Positions 50,336 through 59,312 are shown, counted from the stretch's first letter. The stretch is 64,000 bases of DNA from Rhodococcoides kyotonense (GCF_900188125.1 NZ_FZOW01000015.1:62001-126000), one strand, 5' to 3'. Notes: generated by a model from the sequence alone, not told the origin. Program-made: numbers and translations.

Positions 50336-51246
50336 GACGCCGAGACGCCTTTCCGCGATGTGGCGACGTCGCGCGGATGCTTCAGAAGCCGCAACGCATC
50401 GTCCGCCGCGGCCCACACTGTGTGGCCGGCAGACTCATCTGCACCCGCTGCCACTACCTCGGCGAGAATTCCGACGTCTTTGCGCAGAAGCACGCCGACC
50501 GACTCCGACATCCCCGCGAGATCGCCTCCGCTAGGTCCCACGACCTTCAGGGCGAAGCTACCTGCCGTGCCGTTGGCCATGACGTCGGCCAACCGGTGTG
50601 GGTCTAATCCAAGCGATCTTCCGATTGCGAGGATTCCTGCAGCCGTGCTCAGCTGCGCCGCGAACACCGTGTTGTTCAACAACTTCGTCACTTGGCCTGC
50701 ACCCAGAGAGCCCATATGGGCGATCGGATTCGCGTACGTTTCCAAGATCGGCCTGAAACGATCGACAACCTTGTACTCGCCACCTGTCATCACCAGCAAC
50801 CGCTTCTCCGCCGCCGCAATGCCACCGCCGCTCACGGGCGCGTCTATCAGATCGACACCCACCTCCGCGCACGCCGCAGCGAGCCGGTTGCATGTTTTCG
50901 GGTGGACGGTGCTGTGAATCGCAATCGCACCTCCCGGAGCCATGCCTGCCAACACTCCCGCTTCTCCCGTCACGACCTCTTCGACACCTGCATCATCGGT
51001 GACGCAGATGCACACCAGATCACTGACACGTCCCAGTTCAGTAGGAGTGAGGGCGTAAGCGGCCGACGTGTCCGCGTATTGCGCCAACGTGGAGGCGCTA
51101 CGCGCCCACAGCGTCAGGGTGAACCCGCTCTCGACTATCCGACGAGCCATGGGGCCTCCCTGGCTGCCGAGGCCGATAAACCCGACACGAACGTCGGCGT
51201 CCACCCCCGATGCTTCCGCAGCAGAGTCGGTTACAGGTGCATTCAT
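50332..51246 (-). CDS. beta-hydroxyacid dehydrogenase (3-hydroxyisobutyrate dehydrogenase family), copy 2
   Basis: The 304-residue protein has GFIGLGSQGGPMARRIVESG near residue 22 (Gln in place of the usual Met after GLG), DAPVSGGGIAAAEK and GAGQVTKLLNN with the catalytic Lys. It starts at ATG 51246 after GGGAG and is the first gene of the operon with copy 1 and probably the tailed TetR. An operator site lies at 51299-51312, shared with the divergent MaoC pair. In a pathway releasing propionyl- or isobutyryl-type units, such enzymes oxidise 3-hydroxy acids. Confidence 0.88.
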   Translation of the reverse strand: MNAPVTDSAAEASGVDADVRVGFIGLGSQGGPMARRIVESGFTLTLWARSASTLAQYADTSAAYALTPTELGRVSDLVCICVTDDAGVEEVVTGEAGVLAGMAPGGAIAIHSTVHPKTCNRLAAACAEVGVDLIDAPVSGGGIAAAEKRLLVMTGGEYKVVDRFRPILETYANPIAHMGSLGAGQVTKLLNNTVFAAQLSTAAGILAIGRSLGLDPHRLADVMANGTAGSFALKVVGPSGGDLAGMSESVGVLLRKDVGILAEVVAAGADESAGHTVWAAADDALRLLKHPRDVATSRKGVSAS

Positions 51247-51298
51247 AATTCTCCCGAAATAGGCCCGGTGGCGGCGCAGCCGATGAGTACGGTCGAGA

Positions 51299-51312
51299 TG
51301 AATGATAGTTCA
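51299..51312. promoter_or_regulatory. TGAAC-N4-GTTCA regulon site (divergent promoter)
   Basis: TGAATGATAGTTCA matches the consensus with one change. A second partial site (TGAAC-TGC-GTTCT) begins at 51319. They lie between the beta-hydroxyacid dehydrogenase operon (start 51246) and the MaoC pair (start 51410). Confidence 0.5.
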
Positions 51313-51409
51313 TTTGTGTGAACTGCGTTCTAAAATTGTGGTATCACTATGAACAACTGCTCGTGCGCACACGCAGCCGAGACCATCACGCTTATCCGAA
51401 GGACAGTCC

Positions 51410-51925
51410 GTGACCGAAACCCACATCACCACCGCCATGCGGTCGGTCGTCGGCGTCGAATTTGCCAGTTCGACCAGCTTTCCCATAGCCAAATCCGATA
51501 TCCGCCGGTGGGCCGTTGCGGTGTACTACCCCGATCCGCCTCCTCAGTATTTCTGGGACGACACCATCGACGAAGCTTCCCCCGAGCTCACTGCACCCGC
51601 AGAATTCAATCCCTTTGCATGGATGTCCTCCCACGGGCCCGCGCGCGCGGACGACACGGGGGGTGCCGACGATCCCGACTATCAATTCACGATTCTCGGC
51701 GTCGAAGGGCCAGGCTTGAAATTTCAGGTCAACGGTGGCATGTCGGTCACCTACGGAGTGCCCATGAAGTCCGGTGATGTGATCACCGCGTCGCTGTCCA
51801 TCGCCGAACTCGGCGAACGCACCGGAAGACTCGGCTTGATGCTCCTTAAGACCACCGAAGCCGTGTGGACCAATCAGGACGGCGCCGAGGTCAAGCGCGA
51901 GCGAATGACCATCATCAGCTACTGA
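51410..51925 (+). CDS. MaoC-like hydratase subunit (FAS1-like dehydratase half)
   Basis: The 171-residue protein starts at a GTG after AAGGACAG. It has the hot-dog texture of the non-catalytic partner in split MaoC hydratases (SSTSFPIAKSDIRRWAVAVYYPDPPPQYF, FNPFAWMS, LKFQVNGGMSVTYGVPMKSGDVITA). The N-x4-H hydratase motif is not visible; that lies in the next gene. In steroid degradation the corresponding protein ChsH2 carries a C-terminal DUF35 domain, which is absent here and is instead fused to the aldolase at 54697-56367. Confidence 0.85.
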   Translation: MTETHITTAMRSVVGVEFASSTSFPIAKSDIRRWAVAVYYPDPPPQYFWDDTIDEASPELTAPAEFNPFAWMSSHGPARADDTGGADDPDYQFTILGVEGPGLKFQVNGGMSVTYGVPMKSGDVITASLSIAELGERTGRLGLMLLKTTEAVWTNQDGAEVKRERMTIISY

Positions 51926-51940
51926 AAGCCGAGATCAGCC

Positions 51941-52360
51941 ATGACCGACACCGTCTTCACCCTATCGATCAACGACGAGCTCCCGCCCTTCATCCGCGAA
52001 ACCGGGCTTGCGAACTGGAATCGATTCGCCGCCGTCAACAACGAATTCATCGACATCCACATGGACGACGACGCCGGGCGCGCCGCCGGCTACGACTCGG
52101 CGTTCGGAATGGGCAATCTACTGTGGTCCTACATGCACAGTTCACTACGCCAGTGGCTCGGATCCCGCGGAAGGATACTCGCAGTCAGTTGCCAGTTTCG
52201 CGGTCCGAACACCAAAGGGATGACGCTGACTGTCCGCGGATCCGTCTCCTCGATCCGAGAAGTGGACGACCACCGTGAGGTCACGTTCGATCTGTGGATC
52301 GAGGATCAGCACGGAAACAAGCTGACTCCGGGGAACGCCACCGTCGCTCTGAACCACTGA
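51941..52360 (+). CDS. MaoC-like hydratase subunit (catalytic half)
   Basis: The 139-residue protein contains FAAVNNEFIDIHMDDDAGRA, the hydratase-2 motif with the Asn/His dyad, followed by GYDSAFGMGNLLWSYMHSSL and a RFRGPN-like strand (CQFRGPNTKGMTLTV). It starts 15 bp after the partner gene. Together they should hydrate a 2-enoyl-CoA (as ChsH1-ChsH2 do for a steroid side chain), making the 3-hydroxyacyl-CoA that the Ltp2-like aldolase could cleave. Confidence 0.88.
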   Translation: MTDTVFTLSINDELPPFIRETGLANWNRFAAVNNEFIDIHMDDDAGRAAGYDSAFGMGNLLWSYMHSSLRQWLGSRGRILAVSCQFRGPNTKGMTLTVRGSVSSIREVDDHREVTFDLWIEDQHGNKLTPGNATVALNH

Positions 52361-52380
52361 CCTGCCCAGTAAGAACGAGG

Positions 52381-52420
52381 GAAGCCATAGGCTGCAGATG
52401 TACTCGCTGCCCATGGCTTT
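52381..52420. terminator. hairpin, candidate terminator between MaoC and TetR
   Basis: The arms GAAGCCATAGG and CCCATGGCTTT pair over about 9 bp with one mismatch around an 18-nt loop, in the 76-bp gap between converging genes. Moderate strength. Confidence 0.45.
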
Positions 52421-52436
52421 CGGTCTCCCGACATCA

Positions 52437-53195
52437 TTACTCCGTTAGTATTGCGCTCTCTTCTCTGGGGCGAGTAGAAAACGTATCGTGCAAAAATTGC
52501 AGGAAGCTTTCGGTATCGGTCAACCACATGTCGGCGGATTCGGTCCGTTGCCCCATCGACGTGACTAGTACGAATGCCATCAGCACTGCCTGATACAGAC
52601 GAGCAAGAGTCTCGGGTGACCCGGGGCGCAATGTCCCTTCTCTCTGCCCCTTCTCGATGACCTCGACCAGGAACAGGTGTACCCGCTGACCATGATGGCG
52701 CCAGGGATCAGGCACGACGCCACCTCGTGACCTGGCGATACGCGAGACCTCAGCGGTCAACGCGCCCCACGCCAGGTGTTCGAGAGAATGTTCGACCCAA
52801 ATGTCCGCCAGGGCTATCAGACGGTCGTCTCCAGCCATCGCGTCGGGAAGGCGTTCCCGGATCTCCTCCAGAGCGATACTTCGACGCATCAGTACCTGCT
52901 CGTACAATTTGTCCTTGTTCTCGAAGAAAGAGTAGATCGATCCAACCGAGTACTGGCACCTCACAGCTACGTCTTTCAGACTGGTTTCGTAATATCCACG
53001 CTCGGCGAACAACTCCTCGGCAGTATCCAGGATCTGTTCCTTCGACATCTCGATACGTTGTTGTCGGCGAGCTTCTTTGGGGCTCGGCGGGGCCGTATCG
53101 TTGCTGGGGCGGTCGATCGCGCTCGGTTCACCGGCGCCGATGGCGGGAGTCGTCATTGCCTGGGCATTGTCCGTCTGCGCCCGCGTATTCGTCAC
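52437..53195 (-). CDS. TetR family regulator (paralogue of 48400-49380)
   Basis: The 252-residue protein has the helix-turn-helix at about 50-100 (EQILDTAEELFAERGYYETS, YSVGSIYSFFENKDKLYEQV) and a C-terminal domain very similar to the TetR at 48400-49380 (EVSRIARSRGGVVPDPWRHHG, EGTLRPGSPETLARLYQAVL). The first 40 residues are polar but not basic. It starts at a GTG after GGGAG and is the last gene of the minus-strand operon hydrolase, small protein, ligase, DUF35-aldolase, carboxyltransferase. The two paralogues may share one operator family. Confidence 0.9.
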   Translation of the reverse strand: MTNTRAQTDNAQAMTTPAIGAGEPSAIDRPSNDTAPPSPKEARRQQRIEMSKEQILDTAEELFAERGYYETSLKDVAVRCQYSVGSIYSFFENKDKLYEQVLMRRSIALEEIRERLPDAMAGDDRLIALADIWVEHSLEHLAWGALTAEVSRIARSRGGVVPDPWRHHGQRVHLFLVEVIEKGQREGTLRPGSPETLARLYQAVLMAFVLVTSMGQRTESADMWLTDTESFLQFLHDTFSTRPREESAILTE

Positions 53196-53248
53196 GGCAT
53201 TCTCCCGTCTCTTCTACCTCTGTCCCCTGAGTCGATCGATGCCGCACC

Positions 53249-54700
53249 TCAGGATCGGTGAATCCATCTACGTGTGGCGCCATCCCACCGCACCGAACGC
53301 TCGCCAGGTACTGCGGCCTGAAACGCCTCGACCAACCTGCGACGAACGTCGACCAGAACGGCGGCGCTGACCGGCTCGGGCAATGTGCCGTCGCTGATAC
53401 CGAAGTCCGCCAACTCGGCGCTGCCGATCTTGAGTGCGCGTCCCGCCTCCAGCGAGCGGGACGAGTCGCGCCACAGAATTACCGCTGCCGCTTCCGGGCC
53501 GATCACCGAGAAGACAGAGTCCTTCAGAAGGAACAGCCGATCGGTGTGCGCAAGCGCGATTGCGCCTCCACTTCCGCCCTCGCCCACGCACACACAGACA
53601 CTCGGCGTCGGCAACTCGTCCAGAACTCGCAGAGTCTCCGCAATCTCGCGGGCGATTCCACCTGACTCCGAGATCGGGCCAGGCGCAGCACCAGGTGTAT
53701 CGACCAGCGTAAGGAGCGGAAGAGACAATTTTCCTGCCAGTCGAATTGCACGTTGAGCGAGTCGATACGCCTCGGGGCCCTGTCCTGCCTTCGCGTCTCC
53801 GTGCGCATGCCGATCCATTGCGACGACGATGCATCTCATACCGGACACAGTGGCCAAACCCGCGCGTATCGAGGGATCGGAGCCCTTGAGCTCGACCCAC
53901 GACTCGGTCAGTCCGCCTGCCCATTCCAGCCCGGAGGGGCGCCTCGGCGCCCGAGCCCGCTCGACGGCCGACGCGTGCGAGCCGAGGCGATGCGATTCAC
54001 ATCCGATCACGGACGGCCGATCCACCGGCACCTGCAACGGCGTCTCGACGGCGCCCAGAACCGAGGCGATCCAGCGATCCTTGTCCGTCGAGGCAACGAT
54101 TGCATCGACGAGGCCCGCACGACAGGCAGAGTCTGCGTTGTGTGAGTCAGCGGGAGGGCGCATCCCAGTCATCTCTTCGACGACGCGTGGGCCCGCGAAT
54201 CCGATGGTCGCACCGGGCTCGACCGCACGCACGTCCACCAACGACGCCCACGAGGCGAAGACCCCACCTGCGGTGGGAGAGCCGATATAGCCCAGCGACA
54301 GTAGCCCCGCGGCGGCGTGAGCGTTGAAAGCCGACACGACCCGAGGCATCTGGACGAGCGAAAACATTCCCTCCTGCATGCGAGCGCCACCGGTACGCAC
54401 CGATGCCACCACCGGGAGTCGCTCCCTCGCAGCGCGCCGAAATGCGCGTGACACCTTTTCTCCCACAACCAAACCCATGCTTCCGCCGAAGACGGAGAAA
54501 TCACTGTCGATCACGGCGCACGGCACCCCGCCGACCACCCTGAGTCCGGTCCTCACAGCTTCGCTCGAATGGCTGGCCTTCTCCGCGCGGTAACCGGGGA
54601 ACTCGAGCGGATCACCTGCGACGAGATCACGGTCCCACTCGTCGAGCAGCGCTGTGGTCGAATCCGCGATATCCGACGTCGGAAGCGCCGTCGCGCTCAT
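53249..54700 (-). CDS. acyl-CoA carboxylase carboxyltransferase, fused beta/alpha type (AccD3-like)
   Basis: The 483-residue protein has two crotonase-like carboxyltransferase halves. The N-terminal one has FSVFGGSMGLVVGEKVSRA, RTGGARMQEGMFSLVQM, SPTAGGVFASWASL and EPGATIGFAGPRVVEEM; the C-terminal one has QGPEAYRLAQRAIRLAGKL, TLVDTPGAAPG and VGEGGSGGAIALA. Layout and text resemble mycobacterial AccD3. No biotin carboxylase or biotin carrier is in the window, so it depends on subunits encoded elsewhere or acts as a decarboxylase or other CoA-ester enzyme. It overlaps the aldolase gene by four bases (ATGA). Confidence 0.87.
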   Translation of the reverse strand: MSATALPTSDIADSTTALLDEWDRDLVAGDPLEFPGYRAEKASHSSEAVRTGLRVVGGVPCAVIDSDFSVFGGSMGLVVGEKVSRAFRRAARERLPVVASVRTGGARMQEGMFSLVQMPRVVSAFNAHAAAGLLSLGYIGSPTAGGVFASWASLVDVRAVEPGATIGFAGPRVVEEMTGMRPPADSHNADSACRAGLVDAIVASTDKDRWIASVLGAVETPLQVPVDRPSVIGCESHRLGSHASAVERARAPRRPSGLEWAGGLTESWVELKGSDPSIRAGLATVSGMRCIVVAMDRHAHGDAKAGQGPEAYRLAQRAIRLAGKLSLPLLTLVDTPGAAPGPISESGGIAREIAETLRVLDELPTPSVCVCVGEGGSGGAIALAHTDRLFLLKDSVFSVIGPEAAAVILWRDSSRSLEAGRALKIGSAELADFGISDGTLPEPVSAAVLVDVRRRLVEAFQAAVPGERSVRWDGATRRWIHRS

Positions 54701-56367
54701 TGGTCGACTCGCAGTAACATCGCGCCGCTCGGTGTGAGACCACCACTGCTCACCACACCGACGCGCGCACCGAGCACCTGACGGTCGCCGGCCTCACCCC
54801 TCAGCTGGCTCACCGCCTCGACGAGCAGACCCATTCCATGAGTGCGTCCGTGCGACAACTGTCCTCCATTCGTGTTCAGCGGAAGAACACCGTCGCGCGC
54901 GATGTTCTTGCCGCCGTCCAGGAAGTCCTTTGCCTCGCCGATTCCGCAAAATCCGAGCGCCTCGATCCACGACACACAGTTAAAAGTGAACCCGTCGTAG
55001 AGTTCGGCGACGTCCACATCGCCTGGGCGTAGATCGGTTCTCGACCACAGGTGTGCGGCAGGTCCCAGAACCTGTGGTTCGTGGGTCGAGGTGCTCTGAT
55101 CCCACTCGAGTCGCTCGAGAATCTGGGTTCCCACAGCCTCCACACGAACGGGGGTTCCAGCCAGGTCGCCAGCGGTATCGGCAGCCGAGACGATTACTGC
55201 GACTGCCCCGTCGCAGGGTACGTCGCAATCGTAGAGCCCGAACGGACTCGTGATTGCGCGAGCGCCGAGGTAGTCGTCCATAGTGATGAGATCGCGATAG
55301 ATCGCAGTCGGGTTGAGTGCCGCGTTGGCACGCTGGTTGATGGCGACCCACCCCAGCGTCTCCCTGGTAGTTCCGTACCTCGAAAAGTGTCGATGAGCGG
55401 TCTGCGCCAACGTGTGTGCTGCAGACGTCGCACCGAATGGCATCGACCACCCCATTTGGCCGGAGATGCGGCTCATCCCCGGTTGGGCGAGGCTGCCGTC
55501 GCGGATTAGTTGGTCGTGTGTGGACTGCCAGACTGTACGGAAGCACAGAACGTGCCGCGCAAGTCCCGCCGAAACCGCAAGCATTGCGGCAACAACCGAA
55601 CCGCCGGGCCCGAACGTTTCGCCGCCGCCGTTGTACCAGGTCGGCTTGATTCGCAGCACGGATTCGACCGCCGTGACGCCACCCTCGCTGTGCCCGGTCT
55701 CCACTCCCCCGGCAGGGTACGTCGACAAGCCGTCGATGTCATCGAAGCTCAGACCTGCGTCGGCGACGGCCCGCTCACATGCCTCGATCGTCAATTCCAA
55801 TGGGTCTGCCATGAGTCGGCGTCCCATCCGCGACGAACCGATTCCGCTGAGTACTACATCGTCTTCGAACTTTTTCGTGGACAACATCGGACGGACATGC
55901 TTGGCGTAGTCGCCCGGAGCGATCGTGTCCTCGGGCAACTCGACGGGTTCCAGCCCACCTGCAATGGGCCGAAACAGCGGAAGCCACACGTCCTCCACGT
56001 TCTCGAATACCACTTCCATCGGCATTCCGAGGCGAAGGTCACGCGGTTCGCACTCGACAAGTCGGGTCGTCAGACGGACCGAAGGATCCTCGTCGAGCGC
56101 AACTTCGGCGACGACATACGGCGCCGAAACTCCAGGAATGGCGAATCGCTCGTTCACTGTGAAGCCGAACAGAATTGCTCTACCCGACAGCACCCGATTC
56201 TCGGTATCCGCCCCGCTGCAGTCCGGGCACCGCGGTTTGGGCGGATGGATCAGTGCTGAACACGACCGGCAAGACTGAACTCTCAACCGCCCGTCGCGTC
56301 CCGAGGTCCAGAAGAACTCGGTTTCGGGGAGCACCAGCGGCAACAGGTGTGCTAACTCGTCGGGCAT
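54697..56367 (-). CDS. fusion of DUF35 protein and Ltp2-like thiolase-fold aldolase
   Basis: The 556-residue protein has at 1-135 a DUF35 unit: zinc ribbon Cys33, Cys36, Cys47, Cys50 (CRSC, CPDC) then an OB-fold (GRAILFGFTVNERFAIPGVS, PYVVAEVALDEDPSVRL). From about 172 it is a lipid-transfer-type thiolase fold (ISGIGSSRMGRRL, DVDVAELYDGFTFNCVSWIEALGF, LNTNGGQLSHGRTHGMG). Where a thiolase has its Cys, it reads NGGGETFGPGGS, without Cys. This matches the Ltp2/SCP2-like retro-aldolases of steroid side-chain degradation, which need a DUF35 partner. Here the partner is fused in front. Confidence 0.9.
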   Translation of the reverse strand: MPDELAHLLPLVLPETEFFWTSGRDGRLRVQSCRSCSALIHPPKPRCPDCSGADTENRVLSGRAILFGFTVNERFAIPGVSAPYVVAEVALDEDPSVRLTTRLVECEPRDLRLGMPMEVVFENVEDVWLPLFRPIAGGLEPVELPEDTIAPGDYAKHVRPMLSTKKFEDDVVLSGIGSSRMGRRLMADPLELTIEACERAVADAGLSFDDIDGLSTYPAGGVETGHSEGGVTAVESVLRIKPTWYNGGGETFGPGGSVVAAMLAVSAGLARHVLCFRTVWQSTHDQLIRDGSLAQPGMSRISGQMGWSMPFGATSAAHTLAQTAHRHFSRYGTTRETLGWVAINQRANAALNPTAIYRDLITMDDYLGARAITSPFGLYDCDVPCDGAVAVIVSAADTAGDLAGTPVRVEAVGTQILERLEWDQSTSTHEPQVLGPAAHLWSRTDLRPGDVDVAELYDGFTFNCVSWIEALGFCGIGEAKDFLDGGKNIARDGVLPLNTNGGQLSHGRTHGMGLLVEAVSQLRGEAGDRQVLGARVGVVSSGGLTPSGAMLLRVDQ

Positions 56368-56451
56368 GTCTTTTCCTTTGGACGACGGCGTTCGAAACCG
56401 GCGGTCGGACCCCGAACCGGCAAGAGGTCGTTGAATGTAAGAGACCTGAGA

Positions 56452-57921
56452 TCACAGCAAGCGCCGCAGAAGCTTTCCCGTGTCGGTGCGAGGAAGTTCA
56501 TCGTGAAAGATGACGTCGTCCGGTGTTTTGGACGACCGAAGCTTCGACCGAACCCAGGCACGTACATCATCCACCGACAGCGTCTTGCCGGGATAGAGTA
56601 CGACGTGGGCAGCGATGCGCTGGCCCCAGTCGTCGTCGGCAACACCGACAACACCTGCGTCCGAGACGAATTCGTGCGCCACGATCGACTCCTCGATCTC
56701 GGCCGGTGCGATGTTCTCACCGCCGCGGATGATCGTGTCGTCCATGCGTCCCTCGATGAACACGTACCCGCCGCCGTCCACGTACGCCTGATCGCGGGTG
56801 TGAAACCAACCGTCATCGGACAAAAGGCTTCCTTTGCCGAGGTATTCGCCCGATACCTGGGGGCCTCTGACGCGTAACTCGCCGCGGATGTTGGCTTCGC
56901 ACTGATTGCCGTCTTCGTCGAACACTCCGATGGTGACGCCCGGAACAGGCCTACCCACGGATCCCAACCGCGCGCGCACGGCAGGATCCCCGGAGGCGAA
57001 CGCCTCACGATGCTCGTCCGGTCCCAGCAACGCGATTGTCGATGCAGTCTCCGTCAGACCGTACGCGTTGACGAAGCCAGTGTTCGGAAACGCGTCGAGA
57101 GCCTGCGCCAGTACTGTCACGGGCATCCGTGCTCCACCGTATGAGATCGCCAGTACTGGAGGCGATTTCTGCTCGTGTTCCGTCAGGTAGTCGCAAATTC
57201 GTGCAAGCATCGTGGGAACGACCATGGAGTGAGTAACTCCTTCGGAATCGGCCATGTCCAACCACACTTCCGGATCGAAGCGATCGAGATAGACCAGCCG
57301 CCGCCCGGCGTACAGGTTCGAGAGTAAGTTCGCCACCGCGGCGATATGATACGGCGGAACACTCACCAAGCTGGCCTGTGATGGACCGCCAGCGCCGAAC
57401 TCGACCGTCCCCAGTATGTAGGAGACGAGGTGGCGATTTCGCAGCACGGCCGCCTTCGGTGCCGCTGTGGTTCCGCTGGTGTACAACAGGACCGCGATGG
57501 CCTCTGCGTCCATATCGCGATCTTCCAGTGGCGCCGTTGTCGCGGCCGCATCCAACCACTCGTTGGGTCCGTATACAGCGCCCGCCGTAGTGACTCGACC
57601 CGGCTTGTCCGCGATCACAATCGGACGTTCGAAGCTACCGACCAGCTCGGCCAATTTGTCGTCGGCCAGCCGGTAATTCAGAGGCACGAATGGAATCCCA
57701 GCTCGGGCAGCCGCGAAGAGTGCCACGGGAAGAGCCACACCGTTGACACCGATGAAGAGAATTGCGTCCGACTCTGCCTCGACTGCGAGTCGAGCACCTC
57801 CGCCTGCCATCGATCCCAACTCGCCGTAAGTTGCACGACGAATACGGTTGGAGTGCTCGACAATTGCGGTTTCGTCGGGCCAGCTTGCCGCTGCCATCGA
57901 CAGTAACATTGCGACGTTCAC
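56452..57921 (-). CDS. acyl-CoA ligase (AMP-dependent synthetase)
   Basis: The 489-residue protein starts at the GTG at 57921 after GAAGGG; the frame is open to 58047. It has the adenylation motif LLYTSGTTAAPKA, VSVPPYHIAAVANLL, the NAYGLTETAS motif, GWFHTRDQAYVDGGGYVFIEGRMDD and the C-terminal catalytic-Lys segment LPRTDTGKLLRRLL. It resembles medium-chain or cyclic-acid CoA ligases of actinobacterial degradation clusters (FadD3/FadD13 type). It would activate the carboxylic acid entering region 4. Confidence 0.92.
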   Translation of the reverse strand: MNVAMLLSMAAASWPDETAIVEHSNRIRRATYGELGSMAGGGARLAVEAESDAILFIGVNGVALPVALFAAARAGIPFVPLNYRLADDKLAELVGSFERPIVIADKPGRVTTAGAVYGPNEWLDAAATTAPLEDRDMDAEAIAVLLYTSGTTAAPKAAVLRNRHLVSYILGTVEFGAGGPSQASLVSVPPYHIAAVANLLSNLYAGRRLVYLDRFDPEVWLDMADSEGVTHSMVVPTMLARICDYLTEHEQKSPPVLAISYGGARMPVTVLAQALDAFPNTGFVNAYGLTETASTIALLGPDEHREAFASGDPAVRARLGSVGRPVPGVTIGVFDEDGNQCEANIRGELRVRGPQVSGEYLGKGSLLSDDGWFHTRDQAYVDGGGYVFIEGRMDDTIIRGGENIAPAEIEESIVAHEFVSDAGVVGVADDDWGQRIAAHVVLYPGKTLSVDDVRAWVRSKLRSSKTPDDVIFHDELPRTDTGKLLRRLL

Positions 57922-57959
57922 GTGTGCGCCCTTCGGCCGGTTAGTGATGAATCGGACGG

Positions 57960-58268
57960 TCAGTCGGATGCAGGCAACGGCTTCGGCGCCTTGAGCTGAA
58001 GAGGTCGGTCGCCGAGCGAGAGTCGACCGGCACCTGGGCTGACGCACAGCACCTCGACTGTGCCGTCCGCGTCCTCGTAGCGCTTCCCCATGTCAACTTT
58101 GGCTCCGTCGGACGGGCCACCTGAGGCGGGAACGAGATCCTCGCCGTCACGCACCAGAACGACTCCGTCGCAGGCGATGTCGGCATCGCCCTTGCCCGCC
58201 CGCACTACGACTACCTGCACTGTGGACACTCGGCTACGCAACCGCTCGCCGACCTTGTACTCAGCCAT
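57960..58268 (-). CDS. conserved small protein of unknown function (ligase-linked)
   Basis: The 102-residue protein starts at ATG 58268, overlapping the hydrolase gene by 8 bp. It is all-beta in appearance: YKVGERLRSRVSTVQVVVVRAGKGDADIACDGVVLV, then a short loop, VDMGKRYEDADGTVEVLCVSPGAGRLSLG and LQLKAPKPLPASD. No catalytic motif or membrane segment is visible, and there is a single Cys in IACDG. I do not recognise a named family with certainty, but the sequence has normal codon use and sits inside a tight operon, so it is real. It may be a binding or accessory subunit of the neighbouring ligase or aldolase. Confidence 0.82.
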   Translation of the reverse strand: MAEYKVGERLRSRVSTVQVVVVRAGKGDADIACDGVVLVRDGEDLVPASGGPSDGAKVDMGKRYEDADGTVEVLCVSPGAGRLSLGDRPLQLKAPKPLPASD

Positions 58269-59148
58269 GTGAATCCTCCAATAGTTTTTCGTTTCGGCCG
58301 GCCGATTGTCGGCTCAGCACACATTCCTCGACGAACGCGAGGACTTTCAAGTGGTAGGCCAGTGCGGCGTTCCCCAAACTGACGTTGTGACCGGAACCGA
58401 TCTGTTCATCGACTTCGGTCCGCACCGAGGCCGTGAACAGCGACGACATTCCGACCAGGCCCGGTTCGCCGGACTGCCACCAGGATTCGTGATCACCCAG
58501 CGAGATACGGACGGGGACCGAAACATTCGGGGCAGACCGTGCGAATTCGGCCGGCCAGGCAAGCGCATCCTCGCCGTCGTACGCCGGAGCCCGACTGGAT
58601 ACAGGTTCTTGCTGCGGGTAGAGTCCCGCCGGTTGCCACAGCAATTCCCGCAGCAGGCCGGCGGCCTGCTCGACGTCACTTGTTCCCAACCTGCGTACAG
58701 CGTCGGAACGTCGGTTGTGACGAATGCCGGTTCCCGCCATCTCGATTCCGAGGAGATCCGAACCCCGAGGGTCGACCGCCATGCGAAGGGCGAGGACACA
58801 GCCTTGGGAGTGACCGACGAGAAAGCAACCCGCGCCCCGGTCGAGACCCTGCAACGCAGAATCGACGACACCGTACGACAGTGCAACCTGACGATCGGGA
58901 TCGATCCGCTCACCGAGCATCTCCCGCGAACTGCCGTAACCCGGCCGGTGCGGTGCGATCACAGAGAAGCCGAGCGACGCGCCCACCTGCATCAACGAGT
59001 GCCTCGAATGACCGGGAGCGTCGAAATAGTCCGGCCGTGATGCGCCACCGTGCCATGCCACCACTACAGCCCGAGGGTCCGGAACCGAAGACACTAGCCC
59101 GGACATCGGTATACCGTCCACGTCCACCTGGAAGTTCTCCGGAATCAC
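58261..59148 (-). CDS. alpha/beta hydrolase
   Basis: The 295-residue protein starts at the GTG at 59148, after AAAGGAG; the frame is open to 59211. VVVAWHGGASRPDYFD (oxyanion side), FSVIAPHRPGYGSS, the nucleophile elbow GHSQG and the late GSGHNVSLG with the catalytic His are present. It is the first gene of the six-gene minus-strand operon and is divergent from the SDR at 59313. It may open a lactone or ester so that the ligase can activate the acid (inference). Confidence 0.86.
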   Translation of the reverse strand: MIPENFQVDVDGIPMSGLVSSVPDPRAVVVAWHGGASRPDYFDAPGHSRHSLMQVGASLGFSVIAPHRPGYGSSREMLGERIDPDRQVALSYGVVDSALQGLDRGAGCFLVGHSQGCVLALRMAVDPRGSDLLGIEMAGTGIRHNRRSDAVRRLGTSDVEQAAGLLRELLWQPAGLYPQQEPVSSRAPAYDGEDALAWPAEFARSAPNVSVPVRISLGDHESWWQSGEPGLVGMSSLFTASVRTEVDEQIGSGHNVSLGNAALAYHLKVLAFVEECVLSRQSAGRNEKLLEDSHG

Positions 59149-59251
59149 GCCTTCTCCTTTCACCGTTCGCAGACAATCGTGGCCGTTCAAATAGTGATCC
59201 GACCGGCCCACAGTCCGAACCGGACCGCCTGGAACCGCTGGATCATTTTCC

Positions 59252-59265
59252 TGAGCGTCCGTTCA
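59252..59265. promoter_or_regulatory. TGAAC-N4-GTTCA regulon site (divergent promoter)
   Basis: TGAGCGTCCGTTCA matches the consensus with one change and lies between the hydrolase operon (start 59148, minus) and the SDR (start 59313, plus). Confidence 0.5.
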
Positions 59266-59312
59266 TTTTTTTGTAGACTAGCATGATCGTAGAAGACCGA
59301 AAGGTGAAACGA

